A DNA stretch of 64,000 nt from the NCBI RefSeq assembly GCF_050459865.1, contig NZ_JBCMNM010000047.1, positions 33,415-97,414 of the forward strand, written 5' to 3'. This document shows positions 53,298-61,341 of the stretch, one piece after another. Under the pieces are notes generated by a model. That model had not been told where the DNA came from and ran no database searches. It saw only the letters and a list, made by a program, of their open reading frames with translations. This DNA is from Rummeliibacillus pycnus_B. Its GTDB lineage: Bacteria > Bacillota > Bacilli > Bacillales_A > Planococcaceae. Made by a program: the position numbers and the translations under genes. The first letter of the stretch is position 1. Every line of letters starts with the position of its first letter.

Positions 53298-54301
53298 TTG
53301 CAAATTCTTTTATTCGAAAACAACGTATTGTTTTGCTTATTTTAACGTTACTTATTTTAGGTACTATGGTAATAAGTCTTGGAATGGGTGCTTCTGCTGT
53401 ATCCTTTGATCGGATAATACCAACACTATTTGGGCACGGTACGTTTAAAGACGAATTTGTTCTATTCTCTATTCGCTTACCACGAATCATCATTACATTA
53501 CTTGCTGGAATGGCGCTTGCCCTTTCTGGGTCTATTTTACAAAGTATTACACGTAATGATTTAGCAGATCCTGGCATTATCGGTATTAATTCCGGAGCCG
53601 GTGTTGCTATTGCTATTTTCTTTTTGTACTTCCCAATAGAAGTAGGGTCTTTTGTTTATACCTTACCTTTAGTTGCCTTTTTAGGTGCTATCACTACTGC
53701 TATTCTGATTTATATTTTCTCGTATAGCAAAAAAGAAGGTCTTCAACCAGTACGAATGATTTTAGTTGGTGTTGGGTTCCAAATGGCGTTATCTGGGATT
53801 ATGGTCGTTTTAATCTCTTCTTCTGATAATAGAAAGGTAGATTTCATCTCAAAATGGTTAGCTGGTAACATCTGGGGAGCAGACTGGCCATTTATTTGGG
53901 CACTACTTCCCTGGCTTGTTGTATTAATTCCATTTACTTTATATAAAGCAAATCGTTTAAATATCTTAAATCTAAGTGAACCTGTTGCTGTAGGCTTAGG
54001 AATTTCTTTACAAAAAGAGCGCATCATCTTGTTGGTTGTTGCTGTTGCATTATCAGCTTCTGCAGTGTCTGTTACAGGCGGAATTGCATTTATCGGTCTA
54101 TTATCGCCACACATTGCGAAGGCATTAGTTGGACCACGTAATCAGTTATTCATACCTGTTTCAGTTTTAATAGGCGGCCTACTATTATTGTTTGCTGACA
54201 CGATTGGCCGAAGCTTATTAAGTACAGCCTCTTTACCAGCAGGAATTATTGTTTCGTTAATTGGTGCACCTTATTTCATCTATCTATTGTTTAAAAAATA
54301 A
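53294..54301 (+). CDS. Iron-siderophore ABC permease 2 (FecCD family)
   Basis: A 335-residue permease, partner of the previous one. It shows RLPRIIITLLAGMALALSGS, ITRNDLADPGIIGINSGAG and GLLSPHIAKALVGPRNQLF. The ATG overlaps the upstream stop by four bases, with AAAGGAGG ahead. The two form the heterodimeric channel. The operon ends at the terminator that follows. Confidence 0.92.
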   Translation: MIANSFIRKQRIVLLILTLLILGTMVISLGMGASAVSFDRIIPTLFGHGTFKDEFVLFSIRLPRIIITLLAGMALALSGSILQSITRNDLADPGIIGINSGAGVAIAIFFLYFPIEVGSFVYTLPLVAFLGAITTAILIYIFSYSKKEGLQPVRMILVGVGFQMALSGIMVVLISSSDNRKVDFISKWLAGNIWGADWPFIWALLPWLVVLIPFTLYKANRLNILNLSEPVAVGLGISLQKERIILLVVAVALSASAVSVTGGIAFIGLLSPHIAKALVGPRNQLFIPVSVLIGGLLLLFADTIGRSLLSTASLPAGIIVSLIGAPYFIYLLFKK

Positions 54302-54311
54302 TCCAATCACG

Positions 54312-54353
54312 GATGACTAATTAGCTAAAAAAACTGATTAGTCATCTTTTTTA
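54312..54353 (+). terminator. Terminator of the siderophore operon
   Basis: A perfect 10-bp stem (GATGACTAAT / ATTAGTCATC) followed by six T residues on the plus strand. Confidence 0.87.
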
Positions 54354-54375
54354 ATGAATTAAATCTAAGTGAAAT

Positions 54376-54422
54376 TTGACTTAATTGAAAGAACGTTTTA
54401 CAATTATCTCGAATTAGAGATA
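54376..54422 (+). promoter_or_regulatory. Pirin-gene promoter with an MhqR-like operator
   Basis: TTGACT (54376-54381), 17 bp and TACAAT (54399-54404). The palindrome TATCTCGAATTAGAGATA (54405-54422) directly follows the -10 and has the half-sites of the B. subtilis MhqR operator (ATCTCGAATTCGAGAT type), which controls quinone-detoxifying dioxygenases and reductases. Resemblance is from memory of the consensus. Confidence 0.7.
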
Positions 54423-54456
54423 TTTTAAAATGAAATATTTTAAAGGAGAGATTACA

Positions 54457-55158
54457 ATGCTTAGAAAAGTTGATCATAAACAAATGGGTACAAGCCATCT
54501 AGGTTGGTTAAACAGTACATTCCATTTTTCATTTGCAGAATATTATAATCCAAACAATATCCAATTTGGTGCTTTACGTGTTATTAACGATGATTTAATT
54601 GCACCACATACAGGGTTTGACCTACATCCTCACCGTGATATGGAGATTATTTCTTACGTAGTAAATGGTTCACTTACTCACCAAGATAGTATGGGTAATA
54701 AGCATACAATCACTCGAGGTCAAGTGCAATATATGAGTGCAGGTACTGGCGTTTTCCATAGTGAGCATAATATGGGTGACGAAGAATTACGCTTGTTACA
54801 AATTTGGATATTACCTGATCAATATGGTCATACACCTCATTATGGTGAATTCTTGTTTGAAATGGATGATCGTAAAAACAAATGGCTTCATATGGTTTCA
54901 GAAAAAAATGGTACTGCACCTATTCAAATAAACCAAGATGCTAATTTGTATGCTATTGAATTAGAAGCTGGTAAAGAAATTGACTTTGAAGTAGCAACAG
55001 GTCGCCAAGCTTATCTTGTAGATATAGAAGGACATGCCATGATTAATAATGTAGCACTTGAAACACGTGATGGTTTAGAAATTGTGGAAGAAGACATTCA
55101 TATTAAAGCTGAAGATACAGTACATTTACTAGTGATTGAAATGGCTAAAGTTGACTAA
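54457..55158 (+). CDS. Pirin-family protein, likely quinone/quercetin-type dioxygenase (YhhW-like)
   Basis: A 233-residue bicupin of the pirin family. The metal ligands are in GFDLHPHRDMEIISYV (two His), GTGVFHSEHN (His and Glu). The long C-terminal cupin is degenerate. Relatives open the ring of quercetin or act on quinones. I chose the ATG at 54457 with GGAGAG six bases upstream; the longer frame has no ribosome site. The MhqR-like operator points to quinone or electrophile stress. Single-gene unit. Confidence 0.87.
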   Translation: MLRKVDHKQMGTSHLGWLNSTFHFSFAEYYNPNNIQFGALRVINDDLIAPHTGFDLHPHRDMEIISYVVNGSLTHQDSMGNKHTITRGQVQYMSAGTGVFHSEHNMGDEELRLLQIWILPDQYGHTPHYGEFLFEMDDRKNKWLHMVSEKNGTAPIQINQDANLYAIELEAGKEIDFEVATGRQAYLVDIEGHAMINNVALETRDGLEIVEEDIHIKAEDTVHLLVIEMAKVD

Positions 55159-55185
55159 TCACAAACCATATTAAATTGATTATTT

Positions 55186-55220
55186 CAGAAACGTTTTCTT
55201 CACAACGTTTCTGATTTTTT
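55186..55220 (+). terminator. Terminator of the pirin gene
   Basis: A perfect 10-bp stem (CAGAAACGTT / AACGTTTCTG) followed by six T residues after one base. Confidence 0.87.
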
Positions 55221-55287
55221 GGGTTGCATTTTCAATGACCATCTTATCCTGATTTGTTTTGAAAAAAGCAAATTTAACAACGCCTAA

Positions 55288-55332
55288 AATAAACTAGCTC
55301 CCTTCTCAAAATGAGATGACAGCTATAGTTAA
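55288..55332 (-). terminator. Probable terminator of the lysine-type ABC operon
   Basis: On the minus strand AACTATAGCT and AGCTAGTT pair imperfectly around an inner CTC/GAG, followed by TATTTTAGG. Weaker than its neighbours. Confidence 0.45.
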
Positions 55333-55336
55333 ATAT

Positions 55337-56071
55337 TTATTTTAATGCACGTTGTAAGAAAGCCTTCGTACGTTCATGTTTTGGATTGTTGAATACTTCA
55401 TCTGGAGTACCGTCTTCAACAATAACACCCTTATCCATGAAAACAATTCGATCTGATACTTCACGAGCAAATTCCATTTCATGTGTAACAATAATCATGG
55501 TAAGCCCTGATTTTGCTAATTCCTTCATAACTTTTAATACTTCCCCAACCATCTCAGGGTCAAGAGCTGATGTGGGTTCATCGAATAGTAGTGCATCTGG
55601 TTGCATAGATAGCGCCCTAGCAATTGCTACTCGTTGTTTTTGACCACCTGATAGTTGACCTGGTCTTGCATTTAAATAGCGATCCATTCCAACTGTTTTT
55701 AAGTATTTCATCGCAACTTCTTTTGCTTCTTCTTTTGAGCGTTTTAATACCTTTGTTTGACCAACAATACAATTATTTAGAACATCCCAGTTGTTAAATA
55801 AATTAAACTGCTGGAACACCATTCCTAGATGTGTACGATAAGTATTAATATTACGTTTATTGTCTAAAATATTTTCACCATTATAAATAATCTCGCCACC
55901 ACTTGGCGTTTCCAGTAGATTAATACAACGTAAAAGCGTTGACTTCCCGGAACCAGATGAACCAATAACACACACTACTTCACCTTTATTGACAGAAAAG
56001 TTAACGTCTTTTAACACTTCGTGTGTACCAAAGGATTTGCTGAGATGTCGAATATCAATTATTGTTTCCAT
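55337..56071 (-). CDS. Polar amino acid ABC transporter ATPase (predicted lysine)
   Basis: A 244-residue ATPase of the HisP/GlnQ branch. Walker A GSSGSGKSTLLRCINLLE, signature LSGGQKQRVAIARALSMQ, Walker B ALLFDEPTSALDP. The ATG at 56069-56071 follows AAGGAGAG; the longer frame overlaps the permease gene and lacks a ribosome site. Third gene of the binding protein-permease-ATPase operon under a lysine riboswitch. Confidence 0.92.
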   Translation of the reverse strand: METIIDIRHLSKSFGTHEVLKDVNFSVNKGEVVCVIGSSGSGKSTLLRCINLLETPSGGEIIYNGENILDNKRNINTYRTHLGMVFQQFNLFNNWDVLNNCIVGQTKVLKRSKEEAKEVAMKYLKTVGMDRYLNARPGQLSGGQKQRVAIARALSMQPDALLFDEPTSALDPEMVGEVLKVMKELAKSGLTMIIVTHEMEFAREVSDRIVFMDKGVIVEDGTPDEVFNNPKHERTKAFLQRALK

Positions 56072-56093
56072 TTGTTTTCTCTCCTTCGTACCC

Positions 56094-56843
56094 CTATTGT
56101 GGTGACTCTGGTCGACGAATGACCACAGTTTCATCTAGCATTTGATAATTTGCATCTCCTGCTAGTTTTCGTTCAAAGTAACGTAAAATTTGCGTTACGA
56201 TTATCGTCATAACTAAGTAAATGATACATGCGACAAAGAATGATTCAAAGTATCGGAAGTTGTTCCCCGCAATTGACTTCGTTTGAAAGAATAGCTCAGT
56301 TACACCTATTACATTTAATACCGATGTATCTTTAATATTCATCACATATTGATTACCTGTCGCCGGTAATATATTGCGCATTACTTGCGGTAGTACTACA
56401 TGGACCATTGTTTGCCAGTGATTCATACCGATTGCACGAGCAGCTTCAAATTGACCTTGGTCAACACCGATAATCCCACCTCGTACGATTTCTGCCATGT
56501 AAGCACCTGTATTAATCGATACAATTAGAATGGCTGCAAATGTACGATCCATATCGATACCAAATAGTAAATCAGAACCGTAGTAAACAACCATCGCTTG
56601 CACAATCATTGGTGTACCACGGAAGAATTCCACATAGATTGTCAAGATTGTATTGATGATTTTTAATATCCATTTTTTTGTACCGCTTTTACCCCTTGGA
56701 ATCGTATTAATGACGCCAATAATCAAGCCGATTAATGCGCCAAAAATAGTTCCAATTGTTGATATAACTAGTGTCATCCAAGCGCCTCGTAAGAACATCG
56801 GCCAGTTATTTGTAATGATATTGATAAACCATTCTAAGCTCAT
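56094..56843 (-). CDS. Polar amino acid ABC transporter permease (predicted lysine)
   Basis: A 249-residue HisM/GlnP-type permease with about five helices. The EAA loop (AARAIGMNHWQTMVHVVLPQVMRNILPA) is typical, and the N-terminal FLRGAWMTLVIS starts the transporter domain. A single permease gene implies a homodimer. AGGAGT precedes the ATG. Follows the binding protein gene after 83 bp. Confidence 0.92.
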   Translation of the reverse strand: MSLEWFINIITNNWPMFLRGAWMTLVISTIGTIFGALIGLIIGVINTIPRGKSGTKKWILKIINTILTIYVEFFRGTPMIVQAMVVYYGSDLLFGIDMDRTFAAILIVSINTGAYMAEIVRGGIIGVDQGQFEAARAIGMNHWQTMVHVVLPQVMRNILPATGNQYVMNIKDTSVLNVIGVTELFFQTKSIAGNNFRYFESFFVACIIYLVMTIIVTQILRYFERKLAGDANYQMLDETVVIRRPESPQ

Positions 56844-56926
56844 TATTACTCCTCCTTAAAGCACAATAAGAACTACCAATTGCAATCATTCACAATCGGT
56901 AGCTCTGCTTAAGTTCGTTTAAAAAA

Positions 56927-57781
56927 CTATTTAGCTGCTGGTTGATTTTTAATTGCATCATCCATAATTTTTTCACGATCTGCGTCAGAAATTCCTTTTA
57001 GAATCTCGTTAATTTTAGATGTTAAGTCACTATTTTTTTGTACACCTACAGCGATAGCAGTGTCTTCTTGTGAAGTTTTGAAACCTTTACCATCTGCAAA
57101 TTCAACCATTGCGAAATGATCGTTTGCAGCTGTTGCTGATACTGCTTCAGGTTTTTCTGATACGTAAGCATCAATCTTGCCTGATTCAAGAGCTACACGC
57201 ATAGCTGGGAAATTATCCATTGCTGTTTCTTTTTTAACACCTTCGATTTGATCGATGACAGAGTAGTGGAAAGTGTTTAATTGAGCTGTTACTTTAGCAC
57301 CTTTAAAGTCAGCAATCGATGTTGCGCCTTCGAATTTACTACCTTTTTTAACCACTAATACTAAGTTTGATTTGTAATAAATATCCGAGAAATCAATTGT
57401 TTGTTTACGCTCTTCAGTTGGTGACATACCAGCGATAATCGCATCAATTTTACCTGAAGTTAATGCTGGTACTAGTCCATCCCATTCTGTTTTAACAATA
57501 ACTAATTTTTTACCTAAGCCGTCAGCAATTTTCTTTGCAATTTGTACGTCATAACCGCCAGCGTATTCTGCATTTCCTTGAATAGCAACTGCGCCATTAG
57601 AATCGTCTGATTGAGTCCAGTTAAATGGTGGATATCCTGCTTCCATACCCACTGCAAACGTATCTTTACCATCTTTATTTCCTGATGATTCCGACTTTTT
57701 AGAATCGTTTGATCCACATCCAGCTAAAACTAGGATGGCCATTAATAAAACACCCGATAATAATGCCCATGTTTTTTTCAT
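56927..57781 (-). CDS. Amino acid-binding lipoprotein (predicted lysine)
   Basis: A 284-residue class II binding protein. Signal with lipobox LAGC (Cys22), then FAVGMEAGYPPFNWTQSDDS and GYDVQIAKKIADGLGKKLVIV, the core of polar amino-acid binders, and KIDAIIAGMSPTEERK. The ATG at 57779-57781 follows AAGGAGAGGG; the longer frame extends 74 codons into the riboswitch and is not real. The ligand is taken from the riboswitch upstream. Confidence 0.92.
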   Translation of the reverse strand: MKKTWALLSGVLLMAILVLAGCGSNDSKKSESSGNKDGKDTFAVGMEAGYPPFNWTQSDDSNGAVAIQGNAEYAGGYDVQIAKKIADGLGKKLVIVKTEWDGLVPALTSGKIDAIIAGMSPTEERKQTIDFSDIYYKSNLVLVVKKGSKFEGATSIADFKGAKVTAQLNTFHYSVIDQIEGVKKETAMDNFPAMRVALESGKIDAYVSEKPEAVSATAANDHFAMVEFADGKGFKTSQEDTAIAVGVQKNSDLTSKINEILKGISDADREKIMDDAIKNQPAAK

Positions 57782-57837
57782 GTTTCCCTCTCCTTTAGAA
57801 ATGATATCTATCATATGTGTGTAATAAGAAAAAAAGA

Positions 57838-58110
57838 CTATAAAAAAGGAACCTGAGTTGAACTCAGGTCCCAGAATATGTCTAGTCCTAAATCCTCTAC
57901 TTTTATCCCTTAATGAGATAGCACAACTCAATAAACCGGGGTAGTTTATTGAGACAGTCCTGCAATTATTCACTGCAGACCCAGCATGTAATCTCGAGAT
58001 CAATTACACACTTCGGCAACATTTCCTTCTTCCCAGTTTCATCGCTTTCTCTAACTCCGCTAAGAACTATTAAATATCGCGCCTCTACCTCACCAATATA
58101 AGTGAGGTCG
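57838..58110 (-). promoter_or_regulatory. Lysine riboswitch (L-box) with transcription terminator
   Basis: On the minus strand the aptamer begins AGGTAGAGGCGCGA (about 58077-58090). It contains GTTGCCGAAG, CTGGGTCTGCAGTGAATAAT, GGACTGTCTCAAT and ends GTTGTGCTATCTC (57915-57927), the conserved blocks of the L-box. The expression platform is a 12-bp terminator (57848-57859 with 57861-57872) followed by six T residues. Lysine should bind and cause termination, so uptake turns on when lysine is scarce. No covariance search was run, but the motif order is clear. Confidence 0.93.
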
Positions 58111-58128
58111 TATTTACTTGTTGTGAAC

Positions 58129-58158
58129 AGTCTACAATACTAGCTATTTACCTGTCAA
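58129..58158 (-). promoter_or_regulatory. Promoter of the lysine-riboswitch operon
   Basis: TTGACA (58153-58158), 18 bp and TAGACT (58129-58134) on the minus strand, about 20 bp before the aptamer. Confidence 0.6.
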
Positions 58159-58221
58159 CTGTCCATTATCAGATTATTTATAAAATAAAGAGATTTCTAA
58201 TTTCTCTTTTTACCCACTAGA

Positions 58222-59688
58222 TTATTCTCCCTCTTTTAAAATATCTGCATTAGTATATTGAATTTCTCCAGTAGTAGCATCGATTTTTTCAATCGCTCTT
58301 CCTTGTGGGAAATACATTATATAATCTAAACCGTACACTGCCACTTCCTCTTCTTCATCATCATAACTAGAAGTACGAGCAAGTTTCATATGTATTTGAT
58401 TTTTAAATATTGCATCAGCTTGTTCTAATGACAATACAGGATTCATATCCAAAGATATTAATTTCTCTTCATTTGGTAATAGGATTGTACAATCACGGAT
58501 AATCCCCGTATAGACACCAACGTTTACATGTATAGAATATTCTTCAATACGAATTCCTTTATGATTGCGTATAAATGTAAATGTTGTGAATGGCTCAAAG
58601 TCCATTTCCTCTTCTTCAAAATCTTCTTCATCGTCTTCCATCATTTCAAGTTCTTCAAAGAATTGACGTTCCTCCTCTGACAATTCCTCTTCGCTTAAAA
58701 TATCAAAATCGTCATCATATTCTAACTGATCTTCAAGTAAATATTTTTCGTGAATATTACCAACAACTGTTTCTAAGAACATTTTTGCCTTTTCTTCTAA
58801 AACTTTCTCAGGTAATTCACTTTCCAATTCTACCCAATCAACAGATGCTTCATAATCTACTTGAATTTCATCAGAATATTCAACTTTAATAATTGGTTCT
58901 GCTTGTTCGATGTTTTCTCCATCTTCTGCTTTATACCAATAACGACTGTCTCCCTTTCCTACCAAATACATATCACTTGTAACACCCAATAAACTTTCAA
59001 TTGTTTCCGTAACGGTTACTTTTCCAAATGTTCTTGCCTCTACAATTTCCTCTTCCAAAAATCCTCCTGAAGATACAATATGACCATCTACATGGACTGC
59101 CATATAATCACGTTTTGGGAAATAGGCTAATTTCATTTCACCGTTATCTTCGTTAATTCCAAGTTCCACTAAAGGATATTGGCATAAGGTATCTTTTGCA
59201 TCATCGGCTGAAATTTGAATATCTGGATAGGATAATTGGTAGTATGATTGGAATAATGTTGCTGAAATAATAAATCCTTGCTTATTAATTTCGATTGTCG
59301 CTCCTGAATTAGGCAAAAATAAATTTAAGGCTACGTCCTTTGCCTCGAACACGATTAAATAGGATTCGCCATTCCATTCTGTCATCATATTAAAATGAAG
59401 ACTGTCGCGGCAAAATTCATGTACAAAATCTTCTGCACAGCCAATTAATTCATCCGGAGTCAACTCTTCAAACTCATCTAGAGAAACATCATTATTTTCC
59501 ATAATTTCATCTAAATCTATCATAAATGAGGTTAGTTTCCCATTATCCGATAATTCAATATGACCATACACTAACTCTCTATGAGCATCTATAATCTCTC
59601 CAACTGTAGAATCATCCTCATCATACTCAATCGTAATTACTGGACGTCCAATGATATAATCTCGTAATACAATTTCCCAATTTTTCAT
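58222..59688 (-). CDS. Unrecognised large acidic protein, perhaps with YcdB/PepSY-like repeats
   Basis: A 488-residue protein with no signal peptide or membrane segment. Very rich in Asp and Glu; around residues 340-370 lies an almost purely acidic stretch (EELEMMEDDEEDFEEEEMD). Beta-rich blocks seem to repeat: FPKRDYMAVHVDGHIVSSGG near 200 and YFPQGRAIEKIDATTGEIQYTN at the end resemble the paired strands of YcdB/YcdC or PepSY-like repeats of Bacillales, but I am not sure. GAGAGGAAG precedes the ATG. It stands alone. Function unknown. Confidence 0.6.
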   Translation of the reverse strand: MKNWEIVLRDYIIGRPVITIEYDEDDSTVGEIIDAHRELVYGHIELSDNGKLTSFMIDLDEIMENNDVSLDEFEELTPDELIGCAEDFVHEFCRDSLHFNMMTEWNGESYLIVFEAKDVALNLFLPNSGATIEINKQGFIISATLFQSYYQLSYPDIQISADDAKDTLCQYPLVELGINEDNGEMKLAYFPKRDYMAVHVDGHIVSSGGFLEEEIVEARTFGKVTVTETIESLLGVTSDMYLVGKGDSRYWYKAEDGENIEQAEPIIKVEYSDEIQVDYEASVDWVELESELPEKVLEEKAKMFLETVVGNIHEKYLLEDQLEYDDDFDILSEEELSEEERQFFEELEMMEDDEEDFEEEEMDFEPFTTFTFIRNHKGIRIEEYSIHVNVGVYTGIIRDCTILLPNEEKLISLDMNPVLSLEQADAIFKNQIHMKLARTSSYDDEEEEVAVYGLDYIMYFPQGRAIEKIDATTGEIQYTNADILKEGE

Positions 59689-60029
59689 CAGTTGCTTCCT
59701 CTCATTAATCTCTTTATATATTGAAATTTAATCTTTTTGATTTTTTATGTAAAAGTAGGAAATAACTTATATGTCTCGTTTTTTCCTATATCCCTCAAAA
59801 CCTGATTTTAACATAAATCTGTTAGTTCGTCCTAAGTTGTTCAGATAAAAAAAGTTCCTTCTCTAGCAGAACCTATATCATTTTATTTCGTATCAAAATT
59901 CTATTTTATTAATTTCTTTGAAAAATGTAAGAAAATATTTTGACATTGCGATGAAAATAATGTAAATTACCAAAGGACGAACATTTTCATTCAATAAAAA
60001 AATAATATTCGTTTTTAGGAGTGTGTTTG
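59689..60029. other. Intergenic region between the acidic-protein gene and guaC
   Basis: The right half holds the guaC promoter and PurR boxes. The left half is AT-rich, with no clear promoter for the acidic-protein gene and no gene. Confidence 0.45.
59940..60011 (+). promoter_or_regulatory. guaC promoter and PurBox pair
   Basis: A perfect TTGACA (59940-59945), 17 bp and TAAATT (59963-59968). Downstream, CGAACATT (59978-59985) and its inverted partner AATATTCG (60004-60011) are 18 bp apart, the arrangement of a PurR PurBox pair. PurR represses purine genes, and guaC belongs to its regulon in B. subtilis. Confidence 0.75.
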
Positions 60030-61013
60030 ATGGATAATGTATTTGATTACGAAGATATTCAATTAATTCCCGCAAAATGTATTGTTAATAGTCGCTCTGA
60101 ATGTGATACAAGTGTAATGCTTGGTGGTCACAAATTCAGACTTCCAGTTGTTCCTGCAAATATGCAAACAATTATAGATGAAAATATCGCAATTAAATTA
60201 GCTGAAAATGGTTACTTCTATATTATGCACCGCTTCAATCCTGAAAAACGTGCAGACTTTATAAAAGATATGCAATCTCGTGGCCTAATCGCTTCAATTA
60301 GTGTCGGAGTAAAACCTGAAGAATACACTTTTATTGAAGATTTAGCTAAAGCAAATTTAACTCCAGATTATATTACAATTGATATTGCTCACGGTCATTC
60401 AAATGCCGTGATTAACATGATTCAACATATTAAGAGACTAATCCCTACAACTTTTGTCATTGCAGGTAACGTTGGTACACCAGAAGCTGTACGTGAACTT
60501 GAAAATGCAGGCGCAGACGCAACAAAAGTGGGAATTGGACCAGGTAAAGTATGCATTACTAAAATTAAAACTGGCTTTGGTACAGGTGGCTGGCAATTAG
60601 CTGCACTTCGCTGGTGTTCAAAAGCCGCAACAAAACCAATTATTGCCGATGGTGGTATTCGTACAAATGGTGATATTGCAAAATCAGTTCGATTCGGTGC
60701 TACAATGGTGATGATTGGCTCACTATTTGCTGGTCATGAAGAATCTCCAGGTAAAACTATTGAACTCGATGGTAAATTATATAAAGAATATTTCGGCTCT
60801 GCATCTGAATTCCAAAAAGGCGAAAAGAAAAACGTCGAAGGTAAAAAAATGCACGTCGAACATAAAGGGCATTTAAGAGATACTCTAATTGAGATGGAAC
60901 AAGATCTTCAATCTTCTATTTCATATGCCGGTGGTACAAAACTTGATTCGATTCGCAATGTAGATTATGTAGTCGTTAAAAACTCTATTTTCAATGGAGA
61001 TAAAGTGTACTAG
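60030..61013 (+). CDS. guaC: GMP reductase
   Basis: A 327-residue enzyme of the IMPDH/GMPR family, converting GMP to IMP and ammonia with NADPH for purine balance. It lacks the CBS domains of IMPDH. The catalytic Cys lies in GIGPGKVCITKIKTGFG, and IIADGGIRTNGDIAKSVRFGA is the phosphate-binding segment. It is the short bacterial GuaC type. I chose the ATG at 60030 with AGGAG eight bases upstream. Single-gene unit. Confidence 0.95.
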   Translation: MDNVFDYEDIQLIPAKCIVNSRSECDTSVMLGGHKFRLPVVPANMQTIIDENIAIKLAENGYFYIMHRFNPEKRADFIKDMQSRGLIASISVGVKPEEYTFIEDLAKANLTPDYITIDIAHGHSNAVINMIQHIKRLIPTTFVIAGNVGTPEAVRELENAGADATKVGIGPGKVCITKIKTGFGTGGWQLAALRWCSKAATKPIIADGGIRTNGDIAKSVRFGATMVMIGSLFAGHEESPGKTIELDGKLYKEYFGSASEFQKGEKKNVEGKKMHVEHKGHLRDTLIEMEQDLQSSISYAGGTKLDSIRNVDYVVVKNSIFNGDKVY

Positions 61014-61341
61014 GAAACACCATTTCATACCTATTAGAGCTACATCATCAATTATTACAATTGGCGGTGTAGTTTTTTATTATTTTTTATCGTTATAATT
61101 TTCAGACTAATCATATTATTCTTGATATTTTTTTATCTTTTTTACACTATTTTCATTTATTTACAATCAAATAAATATTATTGTGGTAGAATTGACTCAT
61201 CAACCTCTATCATTTGAATCATTAAATACTACTAGCTATTAAATAAATTTGTACTAATTAACTTAGAGTATGAACTTGATTCAAACGGGAGAGAAACGAG
61301 AAATACTAAAATTAATCAACAGAATAGCGAGGTATCTTTAT
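61014..61341. other. Intergenic region between guaC and the chemoreceptor
   Basis: It holds the guaC terminator (61040-61078) and AT-rich sequence. I looked for a sigma-D promoter (TAAA, then GCCGATAT) for the chemoreceptor and did not find one. Confidence 0.45.
61040..61078 (+). terminator. Terminator of guaC
   Basis: CTACATCATCAATT pairs with AATTGGCGGTGTAG (one mismatch, two wobbles) and is followed by six T residues. Confidence 0.82.

Noticed and set aside
57782..58003. A 74-codon N-terminal extension of the lysine-binding lipoprotein.
   Set aside because: It runs through the lysine riboswitch and would bury the lipoprotein signal peptide; AAGGAGAGGG precedes the ATG at 57781.
61079..61341. 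A sigma-D promoter for the chemoreceptor gene.
   Set aside because: No TAAA followed by GCCGATAT at the right spacing could be found.
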